Assembly (NCBI RefSeq): GCF_003627095.1
Contig: NZ_CP032627.1
Location: 1,302,001-1,366,000 of the forward strand
Direction: 5' to 3'
Length of the DNA: 64,000 bases
DNA from: Lactococcus allomyrinae
GTDB taxonomy: Bacteria > Bacillota > Bacilli > Lactobacillales > Streptococcaceae
In this document: positions 1 to 8,997 of the stretch, one piece after another
Position numbering within the stretch: position 1 is the stretch's first letter
Layout of the letters: each line of letters opens with the position of its first letter
Program-made: the position numbers and the translations under genes
Notes under the pieces: generated by a model
What the model saw: only the letters and a program-made list of their open reading frames with translations
What the model was told of the DNA's origin: nothing
The model's database searches: none

Positions 1-280
1 ATAATCAAATCTACATTCTGCATTTCAAACTCCTATTTTATACTCATTCATCTCGAAATTTTCCAAAAACGTAGAGATGAACTACAAATATACTGTCTTA
101 TGATAAATTTGCTTTTCATTCACAACTTTGACATAGTGCATCAAGGCCGAAACAGCATTAAGATGTATTTCTTATAGATAAATCCGTGTAAACAATTATC
201 TTGTATTTTTCACGGTAACTCTATTATTACCAGTTTTTCTAGAAATGTCAAATACTTTTTACTTTACATCTCTTTTTAAT
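1..280. other. AT-rich intergenic stretch, no gene seen
   Basis: No open reading frame with a plausible start and ribosome binding site, no RNA gene and no clear repeat was recognised. It lies downstream of the ccpA terminator. Confidence 0.5.
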
Positions 281-282
281 AA

Positions 283-332
283 TTTTTTACTGACAGAATT
301 TCTGTCAGTAAAAAAAAGCCCCAAAATGGGGC
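283..332 (-). terminator. Double-hairpin terminator of ccpA
   Basis: Read on the minus strand, a GC stem (GCCCC/GGGGC with a 5-nt loop, 318-332) is followed by a T tract (311-317). A second hairpin follows, with arms ACTGACAGA/TCTGTCAGT (289-309) flanked by T and A runs. The second hairpin is one of the many inverted TGTCAG pairs in this window. Confidence 0.85.
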
Positions 333-340
333 AATTACTC

Positions 341-1339
341 TTATTTTGTGGATTGACGTTCAATGATTTCATGGTCCAAAATCAATTGATTTTCTTCCAC
401 TTCTTCTTTAAGCATCAATTTTGTCAAAAGACGCATTGCAACCGCACCTAAATCATAGAGTGGCTGATTAACAGATGTTAAGCTTGGGTAAGTATATTGC
501 GTAATTGGTGAATTACTTCCTGCAATAATTTCAAAGTCCTCAGGTACTTTGACTCCCTTAGCCATCAAAGCCGATAAAACGCCAACTGCGACCGTATCAT
601 GAGCCACAACAACGCCTGTTACTCCTCTATCAAGTAAACGTTCGACCAAAACCTTCCCTTGTTCATAACTATAATTGCCTTCAAATACTAATTCTTCGTC
701 AAACTCAAGACCAGATTCAATCAAAGCTTCTTGATAACCAACCATGCGTTCAATGTTTTCAGCATCAGTCAATGAACCCATGATATAACCAATTTTCTTA
801 TTTCCATTTTTAGCAAGTTTTGTTGTTGCTTGATAAGCAGACAGATGATAGTCAATATTGACTGATGGAAGTTCTTTATCTCCATCAATTGTCCCAACTA
901 GCACAACTGGTGTACGCGTATTTTTTAGCGCGGTACGTACCTCTTCATCTAAAGACGACCCCATGTATACGATTCCATCAACTTGCTTAGACAGAAAAGT
1001 TTCAAGAATTTTCCCTTCTTTTTCAACATCATTATCACTGTTAGCTAAAATCATGTTGTATTTATACATGGAAGCGATATCATCAACTCCACGTGTAATT
1101 GCTGCAAAATAAGTTGAAGTGATGGTTGGCAAGATAACGCCCACTGTTGTTGTGCGCTTACTTGCAAGACCACGTGCTACCGCATTTGGACGATAGTCAA
1201 GCTCTGCGATAGCATCCAAAACCTTCTGGCGCGTCTTCTCTTTCACATTTGCATTCCCGTTTACAACACGGCTAACCGTTGCCATTGAAACTCCAGCGAC
1301 ACGTGCCACGTCATAAATTGTTGTTGTTGATTCTACCAT
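341..1339 (-). CDS. ccpA: Catabolite control protein A
   Basis: LacI/GalR-family global regulator of carbon catabolite repression, 332 aa, the usual length for CcpA. In this family it binds cre operators together with HPr-Ser-P. The N-terminal helix-turn-helix is seen in TIYDVARVAGVSMATVSRVV (residues 7-26), followed by the hinge helix (RPNAVARGLASKR) and a periplasmic-binding-like effector domain. It is divergent from pepQ, the classic lactococcal arrangement. The minus-strand promoter at 1404-1432 carries a TGAAAA/TTTTCA palindrome at the predicted transcription start, consistent with autoregulation. Identity is secure; the autoregulation is inferred. Confidence 0.96.
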   Translation of the reverse strand: MVESTTTIYDVARVAGVSMATVSRVVNGNANVKEKTRQKVLDAIAELDYRPNAVARGLASKRTTTVGVILPTITSTYFAAITRGVDDIASMYKYNMILANSDNDVEKEGKILETFLSKQVDGIVYMGSSLDEEVRTALKNTRTPVVLVGTIDGDKELPSVNIDYHLSAYQATTKLAKNGNKKIGYIMGSLTDAENIERMVGYQEALIESGLEFDEELVFEGNYSYEQGKVLVERLLDRGVTGVVVAHDTVAVGVLSALMAKGVKVPEDFEIIAGSNSPITQYTYPSLTSVNQPLYDLGAVAMRLLTKLMLKEEVEENQLILDHEIIERQSTK

Positions 1340-1381
1340 ATTCTGGCTGACCTCTTTCTTGTGTTTTGTCCACAGTATTTA

Positions 1382-1432
1382 TGAAAACCATTTTCATTTA
1401 CAAATTTTATCATAAACTGTAAACCTTTTCAA
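1382..1432 (-). promoter_or_regulatory. ccpA promoter with palindrome at the predicted start site
   Basis: Read on the minus strand: -35 TTGAAA (1432-1427), 17-bp spacer, -10 TAAAAT (1409-1404). A 15-bp palindrome with arms TGAAAA/TTTTCA and centre CCA occupies 1382-1396, directly at the expected start. It resembles a cre but has one extra central base, so binding by CcpA is a guess. Confidence 0.6.
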
Positions 1433-1540
1433 CCATCAAATACGTGATTTTTTAGAAAAATTAGCGTAAAATGAAAATAAGATGCTTTTTAAGAAGTAAA
1501 AATCTTAAAATGCTCATTTTCATAATTTGGAGGACATATT

Positions 1541-2632
1541 TTGAGCAAAATTGAACGTATTTCAGATTTTCTGAACGAAAAAGAAGTCGATATGACTTTT
1601 ATCACCAACCCAACGACTCTCAATTATCTGACTAGCCTTGCAATCGACCCACACGAACGCATTGCTGGACTGATGATTTTTAGAGATTCAACACCTATGC
1701 TTTTTACTCCAGCTCTAGAAGTTGAAAAAGCAAAAGAAAAAACAAATGGCTTTGATATTTTTGGTTACGAAGATGCTCAAAATCCTTGGGAAGTAATCAA
1801 AAATCATGTCAAAGCAACTGTAAAATCAATCGCTGTTGAATTTTCTGACATTCCTCTCTCAAAAATAGAAGGGCTGAAAGCACAATTTGGCGAAAATATC
1901 GAATTTGTCAACCTCACACCACTCGTTGAGCGGATGCGCCTGATTAAATCTGCTGATGAGATTGAAAAAATGAAGATTGCAGGAGATTTTGCAGACAAAT
2001 GTTTTGAAATTGGCTTCACAACAGCCGCTGAGCGCAACGGTGTAACTGAATCTGATATCGTCGCAAAAATTGAATACGAAATGAAGCGCATGGGTGTACC
2101 CCAAATGAGCTTTGAAACTATCGTTTTATCAGGAGCTAGAGCTGCCAATCCACACGGTGTTCCAGAAGAAGTCAAGATACAAGAAAACAAACTTTTGCTC
2201 TTTGACCTTGGAGTGATGAGTCATGGTTATGCCTCTGATGCTACACGAACAATTGCGATTGGAACACCTTCCGAATTTGATGCAGAGATTCACAAAATTG
2301 TTCTCGAAGCACAGCTTGCTGCTATGGATTTCATTAAACCAGGTGTTTCTGCTATTGAAGTTGATAAAGTCGCGCGAGATGTGATTACTAAAGCAGGTTA
2401 TGGTGAATATTTCAACCATCGTCTTGGTCATGGGATTGGAATGGATGTTCATGAGTTTCCATCAATTGGTGGTTCAGAAGACATCATCGTCGAAAAAGGG
2501 ATGTGTTTTTCTGACGAACCTGGTATTTATATTCCTGGTAAAGTTGGTGTTCGGATTGAAGACTGTATCTATGTGACCGATTCTGGTTGTGAAAGCTTCA
2601 CGCATACTAATAAAGATTTAATGATTTTCTAA
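1541..2632 (+). CDS. pepQ: Xaa-Pro dipeptidase PepQ
   Basis: Cytoplasmic metallopeptidase of family M24B that cleaves X-Pro dipeptides released from casein-type peptides, 363 aa. It has a creatinase-like N-terminal domain (about 1-125) and a pita-bread catalytic domain with metal ligands visible in LLFDLGV, SDATRT, the [13 protein letters not shown] block and the terminal EPGIYIPG and RIEDCIYV segments. The start is TTG at 1541, placed by GGAGG at 1529-1533; no better ATG lies nearby. It is divergent from ccpA, and the two are co-located in known lactococci. Confidence 0.95.
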   Translation: MSKIERISDFLNEKEVDMTFITNPTTLNYLTSLAIDPHERIAGLMIFRDSTPMLFTPALEVEKAKEKTNGFDIFGYEDAQNPWEVIKNHVKATVKSIAVEFSDIPLSKIEGLKAQFGENIEFVNLTPLVERMRLIKSADEIEKMKIAGDFADKCFEIGFTTAAERNGVTESDIVAKIEYEMKRMGVPQMSFETIVLSGARAANPHGVPEEVKIQENKLLLFDLGVMSHGYASDATRTIAIGTPSEFDAEIHKIVLEAQLAAMDFIKPGVSAIEVDKVARDVITKAGYGEYFNHRLGHGIGMDVHEFPSIGGSEDIIVEKGMCFSDEPGIYIPGKVGVRIEDCIYVTDSGCESFTHTNKDLMIF

Positions 2633-2722
2633 TACTCATAACTTCTAAATCATGTCATATTAAAGAGCTATATAGAGCTACATATAGTATAAAATTCTAT
2701 CGTATTTTGAGATAAAATAACT

Positions 2723-2758
2723 AAAAACGTTCCGTCAGTACTGACAGAACGTTTTTTT
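2723..2758 (+). terminator. pepQ terminator
   Basis: Hairpin with outer arms AAAACGTTC/GAACGTTTT and an inner GTCAG-TA-CTGAC stem, followed by seven T. It contains an inverted TGTCAG-type pair. Confidence 0.85.
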
Positions 2759-2785
2759 AATTTTGGATAAACAAAAAAACCTGTC

Positions 2786-2827
2786 ATAGTATAAACTCAC
2801 ATGAAAGTTGTGAACTTATACTATCCT
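2786..2827. repeat. Inverted repeat between pepQ and mapZ
   Basis: Arms ATAGTATAA and TTATACTAT surround an inner imperfect stem (CTCAC/GTGA). There is no T tract, so it is not a clear terminator. Role unknown. Confidence 0.5.
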
Positions 2828-2891
2828 ATCCTGAAAAATTGATGCAAAAGCACCTCATCTCTCGAACAGCACTGACAGAGTTTATTTTTTA

Positions 2892-4655
2892 TCAATAGTC
2901 TAAATCATCAGCATGACCTGCACCATTTCCAACGAAATAGCCTGTTTTGTCATTAATAGACACAAGATAGCTTCCGTCTGGAGCATAAAGATTGTAATAT
3001 CCACTTACAATGCCCGCTGGGAAGCCTTGGCTACCGTTTGTCGTATGGATAGCCGTTGGTACAAGGATATAGCTATTTCCTTTAATATAACCTCGCGCAC
3101 GACAAATATCTAGAACTTTCTGCAAGATACCATCACCCCAAATAAAAGCTGAATCATTTGGATTAATACCCGCTTGTGGTTGAACACGTGCTTTCGCAGT
3201 ATCAAGTGTCACGCCATTAGCACTCAAACCGCCATTATTTGTTACTACACTTGTTATCCCTGAGTTACTCGTGTCTGTACTCGTATTAGACTCAGTAGTA
3301 TTTGTTGATGGCATTGTATTACTTTGTGTACTATCTGATGATGAGGTCGTTCCAGCTGAAGTATTTTGTGTTGAAGATGCTGCAGTATTATTTTTTTCTA
3401 CTTGCGACTTAGCCAAAGCAATCGCTCTAGTTAGTAATTTATTTAATGTTTCATTACCTGTTTTAGGAGTGGCAGGAATTTTTACATTACTTATCACTTT
3501 CGGAGTAGTATCAAACTTTCCGTCAGTAATGACAGCCTTAGTAAATAAAGCGTTCACAAGATTAATCGCTGCAATTTGATCTTTCAAATCTTGTGTTTCG
3601 GAAACGGCGTTAGACCAAGCCGTTGCATTTTTATGCGGACTAATCATTTTTTCAAGAGTAGAAAGTTGAGTAAACTGATTATTTTTTAATGCCACATGAG
3701 ATTTATCAGTAAAGAAAGCATCGTAAGCTTTATTGAATTTATCTAAATCCGATGATTCACTATTACTTTTAGCCGTCTGTACTGGTTTTGGATGCTGATT
3801 GGCATTATACTGTGCAAAACCAACTGCACCTGCTCCGAGCAAAACAACTGCACAAGCACCAATAATGATCGGTATTTTTCTATTTTTACCTTTAGAACGA
3901 CTCAATACTTCTTGATTTTCATCTGAAGGAGCAATAACTGGATTTTCTGAAATTTCTGCCTGCTCTTTGATATTTTCTTCTGTTTCGTTAGTGCTGACAG
4001 TTTCTTCTGTCAGTGGCACTTCATTGGCTGACATTATGATAGGAACTGGTTCTTGAGTTACCTGTTGCTCTAAAACTTCTTCATTTGATTTTTCTACTGA
4101 CAGTTTTTCATCAGCAAATGATTCTTCTCTGTCAGTAGGTGCAACTGTCATCTTTGACTTTTCATCAACATTTTGTGCTGCATCCACCATAATAACAGGG
4201 TCTAGAGTAGGTTCCTTTTTCTCTATATCACTCTCTTCTTTAGCATCATTATTTTCATCAGAGATAATCTCTTGCTCTGATTCGACTGCTTCTGCTTTTT
4301 CCTCTTCGTGACTGACATGAGATAAAAGTTCTTCCTTGTCAGTACTGACAGGTGTTTCCTTCAAATCATCAGTTACATTTTGCTCTTCAGACTCTTCTTT
4401 CTCCTCTGAAGGACTTAACTTTTCACGCTCATTTTGGATAAACTCATCTAAATTTTTACTCTTTGCTTCTTCAATTTCGCTCCGATGTTGGCGAATATAT
4501 TTATCCAGCACTGACTCATTTTCTTGGTTTTCCTGATCTACTCGCTTTGATTGTTCGACAATCTCCCCCACAGTAAAATCCTTCAAATCTTGCAGTTTTA
4601 GCGTCTTTTCACCGATTTGCTTTTGGTTATTATTTTTTTTATTCTTGTTTGACAT
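2892..4655 (-). CDS. mapZ: Mid-cell-anchored protein Z (MapZ/LocZ-type)
   Basis: Membrane protein that marks the division site and positions FtsZ in streptococci and lactococci, 587 aa. The long acidic cytoplasmic N-terminus starts with an FtsZ-binding-like segment (LKLQDLKDFTVGEIVE, residues 20-35). A single membrane helix lies at about 261-282. The external part has a Ser/Thr-rich linker (SSTQNTSAGTTSSSDS region) and a compact C-terminal domain with WGDGILQKVLDICRARGY. The start is ATG at 4655 with GGAGGA upstream; a longer frame to 4721 has no ribosome site. Synteny with the THUMP methyltransferase, rnpB and gpsB matches Streptococcus and supports the call. The acidic region is rich in TGTCAG/CTGACA words. 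Confidence 0.88.
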   Translation of the reverse strand: MSNKNKKNNNQKQIGEKTLKLQDLKDFTVGEIVEQSKRVDQENQENESVLDKYIRQHRSEIEEAKSKNLDEFIQNEREKLSPSEEKEESEEQNVTDDLKETPVSTDKEELLSHVSHEEEKAEAVESEQEIISDENNDAKEESDIEKKEPTLDPVIMVDAAQNVDEKSKMTVAPTDREESFADEKLSVEKSNEEVLEQQVTQEPVPIIMSANEVPLTEETVSTNETEENIKEQAEISENPVIAPSDENQEVLSRSKGKNRKIPIIIGACAVVLLGAGAVGFAQYNANQHPKPVQTAKSNSESSDLDKFNKAYDAFFTDKSHVALKNNQFTQLSTLEKMISPHKNATAWSNAVSETQDLKDQIAAINLVNALFTKAVITDGKFDTTPKVISNVKIPATPKTGNETLNKLLTRAIALAKSQVEKNNTAASSTQNTSAGTTSSSDSTQSNTMPSTNTTESNTSTDTSNSGITSVVTNNGGLSANGVTLDTAKARVQPQAGINPNDSAFIWGDGILQKVLDICRARGYIKGNSYILVPTAIHTTNGSQGFPAGIVSGYYNLYAPDGSYLVSINDKTGYFVGNGAGHADDLDY

Positions 4656-4764
4656 TTTTCCTCCGAATAAGACCTCACTTCCCCAATCTCTAGGACAAGA
4701 AAATGATAAATCAGAACACAAGAGCGACTCAAACTCAACTATTCCAATACAACGCTCTGATAAA

Positions 4765-4885
4765 CTTAGTCTACACTGAACTTACTATAAATTTGTTGTA
4801 AAAATCAACAACGAATTAACGCTGCAGTCTAACTTCATAGCGCAGAAACAGCACCATGACACGTATAAAGTTAGTCTAGTATAGC
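4765..4885. repeat. Dispersed intergenic repeat (TACGTGTCATG family, copy 1)
   Basis: The segment at about 4810-4866 resembles, in inverse orientation, 58478-58532 and, in part, 6836-6858. Shared words are a CTGCAGTCTAACTT-like core, GCGC, and CATGACACGTA. No coding sequence is present. See the findings. Confidence 0.55.
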
Positions 4886-4928
4886 ACAATTTATGGCATC
4901 TCACTCATCAATGCACATCCGCAAAAGA

Positions 4929-6083
4929 TTATTTTATACGCTTTCCAAAATACATATACAAATCAGCACGCAATGTTCCATTATAGAGTTTACGTTTCTT
5001 CGTTGCTTTTGTACCATAATGCTGCTCAAAAGCTACATCACTTGTCAAAATATACTTACTCCATGTTTGAAGCGGGGCAAAAGTTTCTCCCATTTCTGCG
5101 TAAAGTCGTGTGACACTCTCCTCATCATCAAGACGGACACCGTACGGTGGATTGGAGACGATTACTCCATCAAGCTTATCCGTCTGAAAATCTTGAAGTC
5201 GCATTTGTTTATATTCTATCACATCTGAAAGGCCTGCCGCAAGTGCATTGCGTTTCGCAATTTCAATCATTTTACCATCAATGTCCGTTCCTTGAATATC
5301 CAGCTCCAAATCACTTCTCACTTGCTTGCGAGCTTTCACACGTTCTGATTCTAAAATGTCATCCTCAAACCAAGGCCATGCTTCAAATGCAAAATTTCGA
5401 TTCATTCCTGGTGCCATATTTAATGCCAACATTGCTGCCTCAATGGTGAAAGTTCCAGAACCACATGTTGGGTCAATAAAAGGTCGTTTGGTATTAGCTA
5501 ACCAATTGGTTAATAAAATAATCGCAGCAGCCATATTTTCTTTTAGTGGTGCTTCACCCTTTTCCGTGCGATACCCTCGCTTAAACAAAGAATCTCCCGT
5601 TGTGTCAAGTAACACCGTTGCCACATCTTTGTGCAGAGCGATTTCAATAGAAAATTTAGCACCATTTTCGGGAATAGGTACACCTTCAGGACGATGATAA
5701 GTCTTTTGTAACTTCTTCACAATTGCTTTTTTGGTAATTCCTTGAACAGAAGGTTCATTATGCAATGTAGATTTAACTGATTTTGCTTTACTTACAGGAA
5801 ATTGGCAACCAAAAGGGATTAATTCAGCCCAAGGAAGCGCATACACTCCTTCAAACAATTCATCAAAAGTTTGGGCTTTAAACTCTCCCACTACAATCTT
5901 CACTCTGTCTGCCGTGCGCAACCAAAGATTAGTCTTAGCAATGGTAGTCAAATCCCCTTTAAAAAATACACGTGACCGATCATCAATTGTCACATTTTCA
6001 ACATCAAGTTGGCGCAATTCGCGAGCCACAAGACTCTCAAGTCCAGCCGCAGCTGTTGCCACTAATTTAAATTCTTTTTTCAT
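4929..6083 (-). CDS. THUMP-domain class I SAM-dependent rRNA methyltransferase (YpsC/RlmL-like)
   Basis: Predicted 23S rRNA guanine methyltransferase, 384 aa. A ferredoxin-like/THUMP N-terminal half (about 1-160) is followed by a Rossmann methyltransferase domain with the SAM-binding region DPTCGSGTFTIEAA, and the catalytic motif SNPPYG typical of N2-guanine and N6-adenine methylases. It lies between mapZ and rnpB, as in streptococci. The start is ATG at 6083 preceded by an AAGGAAAAAG purine tract. The exact modified base cannot be read from the sequence. Confidence 0.9.
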   Translation of the reverse strand: MKKEFKLVATAAAGLESLVARELRQLDVENVTIDDRSRVFFKGDLTTIAKTNLWLRTADRVKIVVGEFKAQTFDELFEGVYALPWAELIPFGCQFPVSKAKSVKSTLHNEPSVQGITKKAIVKKLQKTYHRPEGVPIPENGAKFSIEIALHKDVATVLLDTTGDSLFKRGYRTEKGEAPLKENMAAAIILLTNWLANTKRPFIDPTCGSGTFTIEAAMLALNMAPGMNRNFAFEAWPWFEDDILESERVKARKQVRSDLELDIQGTDIDGKMIEIAKRNALAAGLSDVIEYKQMRLQDFQTDKLDGVIVSNPPYGVRLDDEESVTRLYAEMGETFAPLQTWSKYILTSDVAFEQHYGTKATKKRKLYNGTLRADLYMYFGKRIK

Positions 6084-6188
6084 TAATTTCTTCTTTTTCC
6101 TTATATGTTATATTGAATACTTCAAAAGTCTAGTTTTCCATTAATCAGCATCAGACTATAATAAAATCATTCTTGAACATCTTTAATT

Positions 6189-6218
6189 AAAAAAAGGCGA
6201 GGCTAAAAGCCCCAGCCT
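6189..6218 (-). terminator. rnpB terminator
   Basis: Minus-strand hairpin AGGCTGGGGC-TTTTA-GCCTCGCCT, followed by seven T, immediately after the RNase P RNA. Confidence 0.85.
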
Positions 6219-6223
6219 GTGTC

Positions 6224-6613
6224 ATACAGTTTTCTATAAGCCATGTTTTGTTCCAGTCTAAAAGACCTTCGATAACCATCTGTCTGCCAAAATCCGAAGA
6301 AATCAGCCTCAACCACGCTTTCATTTCAGCTAGTTAAGTGCCCCGACCATAAGTTTGGGTTGCTCGCTTGAGGGGTTTACCACGTTCCATTCTTACGGTT
6401 TCCCGCAAGACTCGTCTCTATGGCACTTTTATAGGCTACTTTCACATATTTTTGAAAATCAAAAACTTAGTGATTTCGCCAGCCGTTAGGCATGACGCTC
6501 CTACCTAGGTTTATTGTTTAACCTAGCACAAACACTGCGTGCATCTCAGCAACGCGCGAGCATGGACTTTCCTCACGATTTTTAAAAAATCGCGCGATTA
6601 TCCGAAAACTGTT
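6224..6613 (-). ncRNA. rnpB: RNase P RNA (type B)
   Basis: Catalytic RNA that matures tRNA 5' ends. On the minus strand the 5' end AACAGTTTTCGGATAATCGC pairs with GAAAACTGT at the 3' end (P1). The conserved GAGGAAAGTCCATGC of P4/CR-I is at about 6560-6575, and the conserved 3' P4 partner GACAGATGG is at about 6277-6286. Length is about 390 nt, normal for Firmicutes type B. It is flanked by gpsB and the methyltransferase gene, as in Streptococcus. Ends are estimated from P1. Confidence 0.94.
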
Positions 6614-6959
6614 ATTCTATCGCAATTACACTGCCAAATGTTGTAACACAAGTGGAGCTATTGCTTCTGATTTCAGCACAAGATCTGCGCTAAAACACAA
6701 AAAAATTATTCTGAAAACCTATTTTTGTTCAATCCTATGATATTAATAAACCTAAGCATATCAGGCTAACTCAATAGGAATGGGCATAATATTTTTGATA
6801 TTATCAGAACACATCAAACAAAGTTTGAACTAACGACAACGAATTGACTTTGCAGATTAAGCAAGCAAGTTAACACTTTGCATTTATGGCTTCATTTACT
6901 ATGCGCGAAGCCATAATACCGAAAACTAGACACAACAAAAAAAGCACAGCAAAAACTAG
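6614..6959. other. Intergenic region upstream of rnpB with partial dispersed repeat
   Basis: No gene is seen. Segment 6836-6858 shares its ACAACGAATT...GCAG core with the repeat at about 4810. A hairpin with arms ATGGCTTC/GAAGCCAT lies at 6886-6913. A TAGAAT -10-like box precedes rnpB at about 6618, but no convincing -35 was found. Confidence 0.4.
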
Positions 6960-7346
6960 TTAGTCATTATCATTTGCAATACCATTTGGACCAAATACAG
7001 CTTGTTCCAAACGATTAATACGTTTCAAAAGGTCAAAATTACTTGGGTTACGCAGTTCAGTTTTTGGCTTACTTACGCGTGATTGAAGGATTTGGCTTGG
7101 ATCAAAGCGTTGCGTATCATCAAGATTCGCTTGATTTGGCTTAGATACTTGCATCTCCAATTCAGCAATTTTTTTCTTTAAAAATTCATTTTCTTCTTGT
7201 AAACGCAGAACTTCTGTTTGATAAGCTTCATAATCTGCGATAATATCATCAAGGAGTTCATCAACTTCCTCTTTATCATATCCACGCATTTTGGTTGAGA
7301 AGTCTGCTTCATAAATATCTTTGGGAGTAAATTTAAATGTTGGCAT
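6960..7346 (-). CDS. gpsB: Cell division protein GpsB
   Basis: DivIVA/GpsB-family cytoplasmic adaptor, 128 aa, that coordinates septal and peripheral peptidoglycan synthesis. The N-terminal membrane-binding DivIVA-like motif is seen in FTPKDIYEADFSTKMRGYDK (residues 6-25). A coiled coil spans about 25-70 (LDDIIADYEAY to KKIAELEMQV), followed by a short linker and the C-terminal trimerising helix LLKRINRLEQAVFG. Its position next to rnpB matches the streptococcal locus, and mapZ two genes further on makes this a small cell-division cluster. Confidence 0.95.
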   Translation of the reverse strand: MPTFKFTPKDIYEADFSTKMRGYDKEEVDELLDDIIADYEAYQTEVLRLQEENEFLKKKIAELEMQVSKPNQANLDDTQRFDPSQILQSRVSKPKTELRNPSNFDLLKRINRLEQAVFGPNGIANDND

Positions 7347-7399
7347 TTTTACCTCTTTATCATCATTATAAAATGTCCGTTACTAATCATACCAGATTT

Positions 7400-8404
7400 T
7401 CACACTTTTTTCAAGGTCAATTTGATTAAAGTGATATCAAACAGATAGGCTTTATCTGCAACACTTGTCTTAACAGCAAAATCTAGTTGAATCAATTCCA
7501 ACAAACTTTTCTTTAAAAAATCCGAAGAAAGTTTTCTTACGAGTTGATTAGCAAGTTTTACAGGATAAGGATGTATTTTCAAGAAACTCACCTGTTGTTG
7601 TTCTTGCCATCGTTTTTCTTGCATTAATTTTACTTGAAGATAAAGACGATACGAATTAGTTAAAATTGCCAATATCTTAATCAAATCTTCTCCTTGCAAA
7701 GTTAAATCGTGGACTAGTTCACGAGCTTCATCAATTTTCCCTTTAAAAATTAAATCTGTTAGAGCAAATATATTATCTTGTAAAGATTTAGGGACAACTT
7801 TCTCTACATCATCAGTCGTTACTTCACGTCCTAAAGCATAAGTTTGTACCAAATCAATATTTTGCTTCATAATTGAAAAGTTATCATTTGATTTTTCAGC
7901 AATTTTTTCAAGTACATTTTTTTTCAGTAGAGTGACTTGACCAAAATACTGGATAAGTTCTGAAGTTTTTAATTCTGTGGCTTCTAGTAGGTAGGCTTGT
8001 GATTTAAGTTTTTTTACAACTTTTAATCGACTATCCAACTTACCATGCAAAATCAGAACGAGCTGAGTTGTGCTAGAGGGATTTTCAAGGAAATTTTCAA
8101 AGCGTTTGAGCTGTTTTTCATCCAATACACTTTTCTTTACAGTCGTTAGATTAACTAGATTCTCTAAGATAACAAGTCTTGAATCTGAAAAAAACGGAAA
8201 AGATTCAAGTTCTTCCAGAGCGAGATTAGCATTTGTAGTTGTCAAATCATAATATGCTTGACTTAAATCTGTTGGTTCAAAATTGACAAAATCTAAAATC
8301 TGACCTTTCAACTCTTGTACCATATCGTCTGCCTCACCAAAAATAACTAAAATTTGTGGTAAGCCTTCATTTTTTATTTTTTCAAATTCATTAAATACAC
8401 TCAT
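7400..8404 (-). CDS. holA: DNA polymerase III subunit delta
   Basis: Clamp-loader subunit that opens the beta sliding clamp, 334 aa, the usual length. The AAA+-like N-terminal domain lacks a P-loop, as expected for delta (region LPQILVIFGEADDMVQELK), and a helical collar domain follows (DLIFKGKIDEARELVHDL, ILAILTNSYRLYLQVKLM). Its ATG overlaps the stop of the upstream gene as ATGA, so translation is probably coupled to the 198-aa protein and thereby to ftsK. Confidence 0.93.
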   Translation of the reverse strand: MSVFNEFEKIKNEGLPQILVIFGEADDMVQELKGQILDFVNFEPTDLSQAYYDLTTTNANLALEELESFPFFSDSRLVILENLVNLTTVKKSVLDEKQLKRFENFLENPSSTTQLVLILHGKLDSRLKVVKKLKSQAYLLEATELKTSELIQYFGQVTLLKKNVLEKIAEKSNDNFSIMKQNIDLVQTYALGREVTTDDVEKVVPKSLQDNIFALTDLIFKGKIDEARELVHDLTLQGEDLIKILAILTNSYRLYLQVKLMQEKRWQEQQQVSFLKIHPYPVKLANQLVRKLSSDFLKKSLLELIQLDFAVKTSVADKAYLFDITLIKLTLKKV

Positions 8405-8997
8405 GGATTAGTCACCTTTTTTAAAAGTAGTCCTAAGACAGCAACTAGTGCAAGAATTACAATTAATATAATTCCAATAAAGGCACCACCCCTACCGACA
8501 GTTCCTAAAAAGCCCCCTGCTCGCGCATTTCTAATAAGCTCATTATCTGGAACTGCAACTCGCTCCTCAGCACTTTTGTACTTTTCACTTGGATCAAACT
8601 GAGCATAACCGAAACCGACGAAACCTTCATCCTCAGTAAATTTGTGTCCTTTTATTGCATCATCCCAAGTAACCGCATGGACTTCTCTCACTCCAGGAAC
8701 AACAGAAGATGACATTACAAATTTATTTTCTCGTAATTTCTGCGAAAGTTTTAGAACTTCGTGATTCATCCCTCCACGGATAAATCCTTCTTCGTTATGA
8801 TTCTCAAAAAAATCTAAACGCATTGCCAACTGTCCTAGTATTTCATCAACAGGTCCTTTTCGCTCCAACAACACTAAGCTATAAGCAAGTATTTTCTTTT
8901 CCGTAGAGGACAAAAGTTTATCTTGTGACTGAAAAACCTCATAAACCTCTTGCATCAAATCCATCTGAAAGGTATGGTTCTCGCTTTCATTCATCAT
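8401..8997 (-). CDS. Uncharacterised C-terminally membrane-anchored protein between ftsK and holA
   Basis: Family not recognised; 198 aa. A soluble, mostly charged region occupies about 1-160. A Gly-rich stretch ([17 protein letters not shown]) is followed by one hydrophobic helix (about 170-192) and a short KK-containing tail, so it looks tail-anchored with its bulk in the cytoplasm. It overlaps ftsK by 11 bp at its start (MMNESE) and holA by 4 bp at its end, which indicates one operon. The context suggests a role near chromosome segregation or replication, but this is only inference. Confidence 0.75.
   Translation of the reverse strand: MMNESENHTFQMDLMQEVYEVFQSQDKLLSSTEKKILAYSLVLLERKGPVDEILGQLAMRLDFFENHNEEGFIRGGMNHEVLKLSQKLRENKFVMSSSVVPGVREVHAVTWDDAIKGHKFTEDEGFVGFGYAQFDPSEKYKSAEERVAVPDNELIRNARAGGFLGTVGRGGAFIGIILIVILALVAVLGLLLKKVTNP

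Noticed and set aside
245-451. 68-codon plus-strand frame at the left end
   Set aside because: It runs through the ccpA terminator and into the antisense of ccpA; Phe-rich composition from AT-rich DNA.
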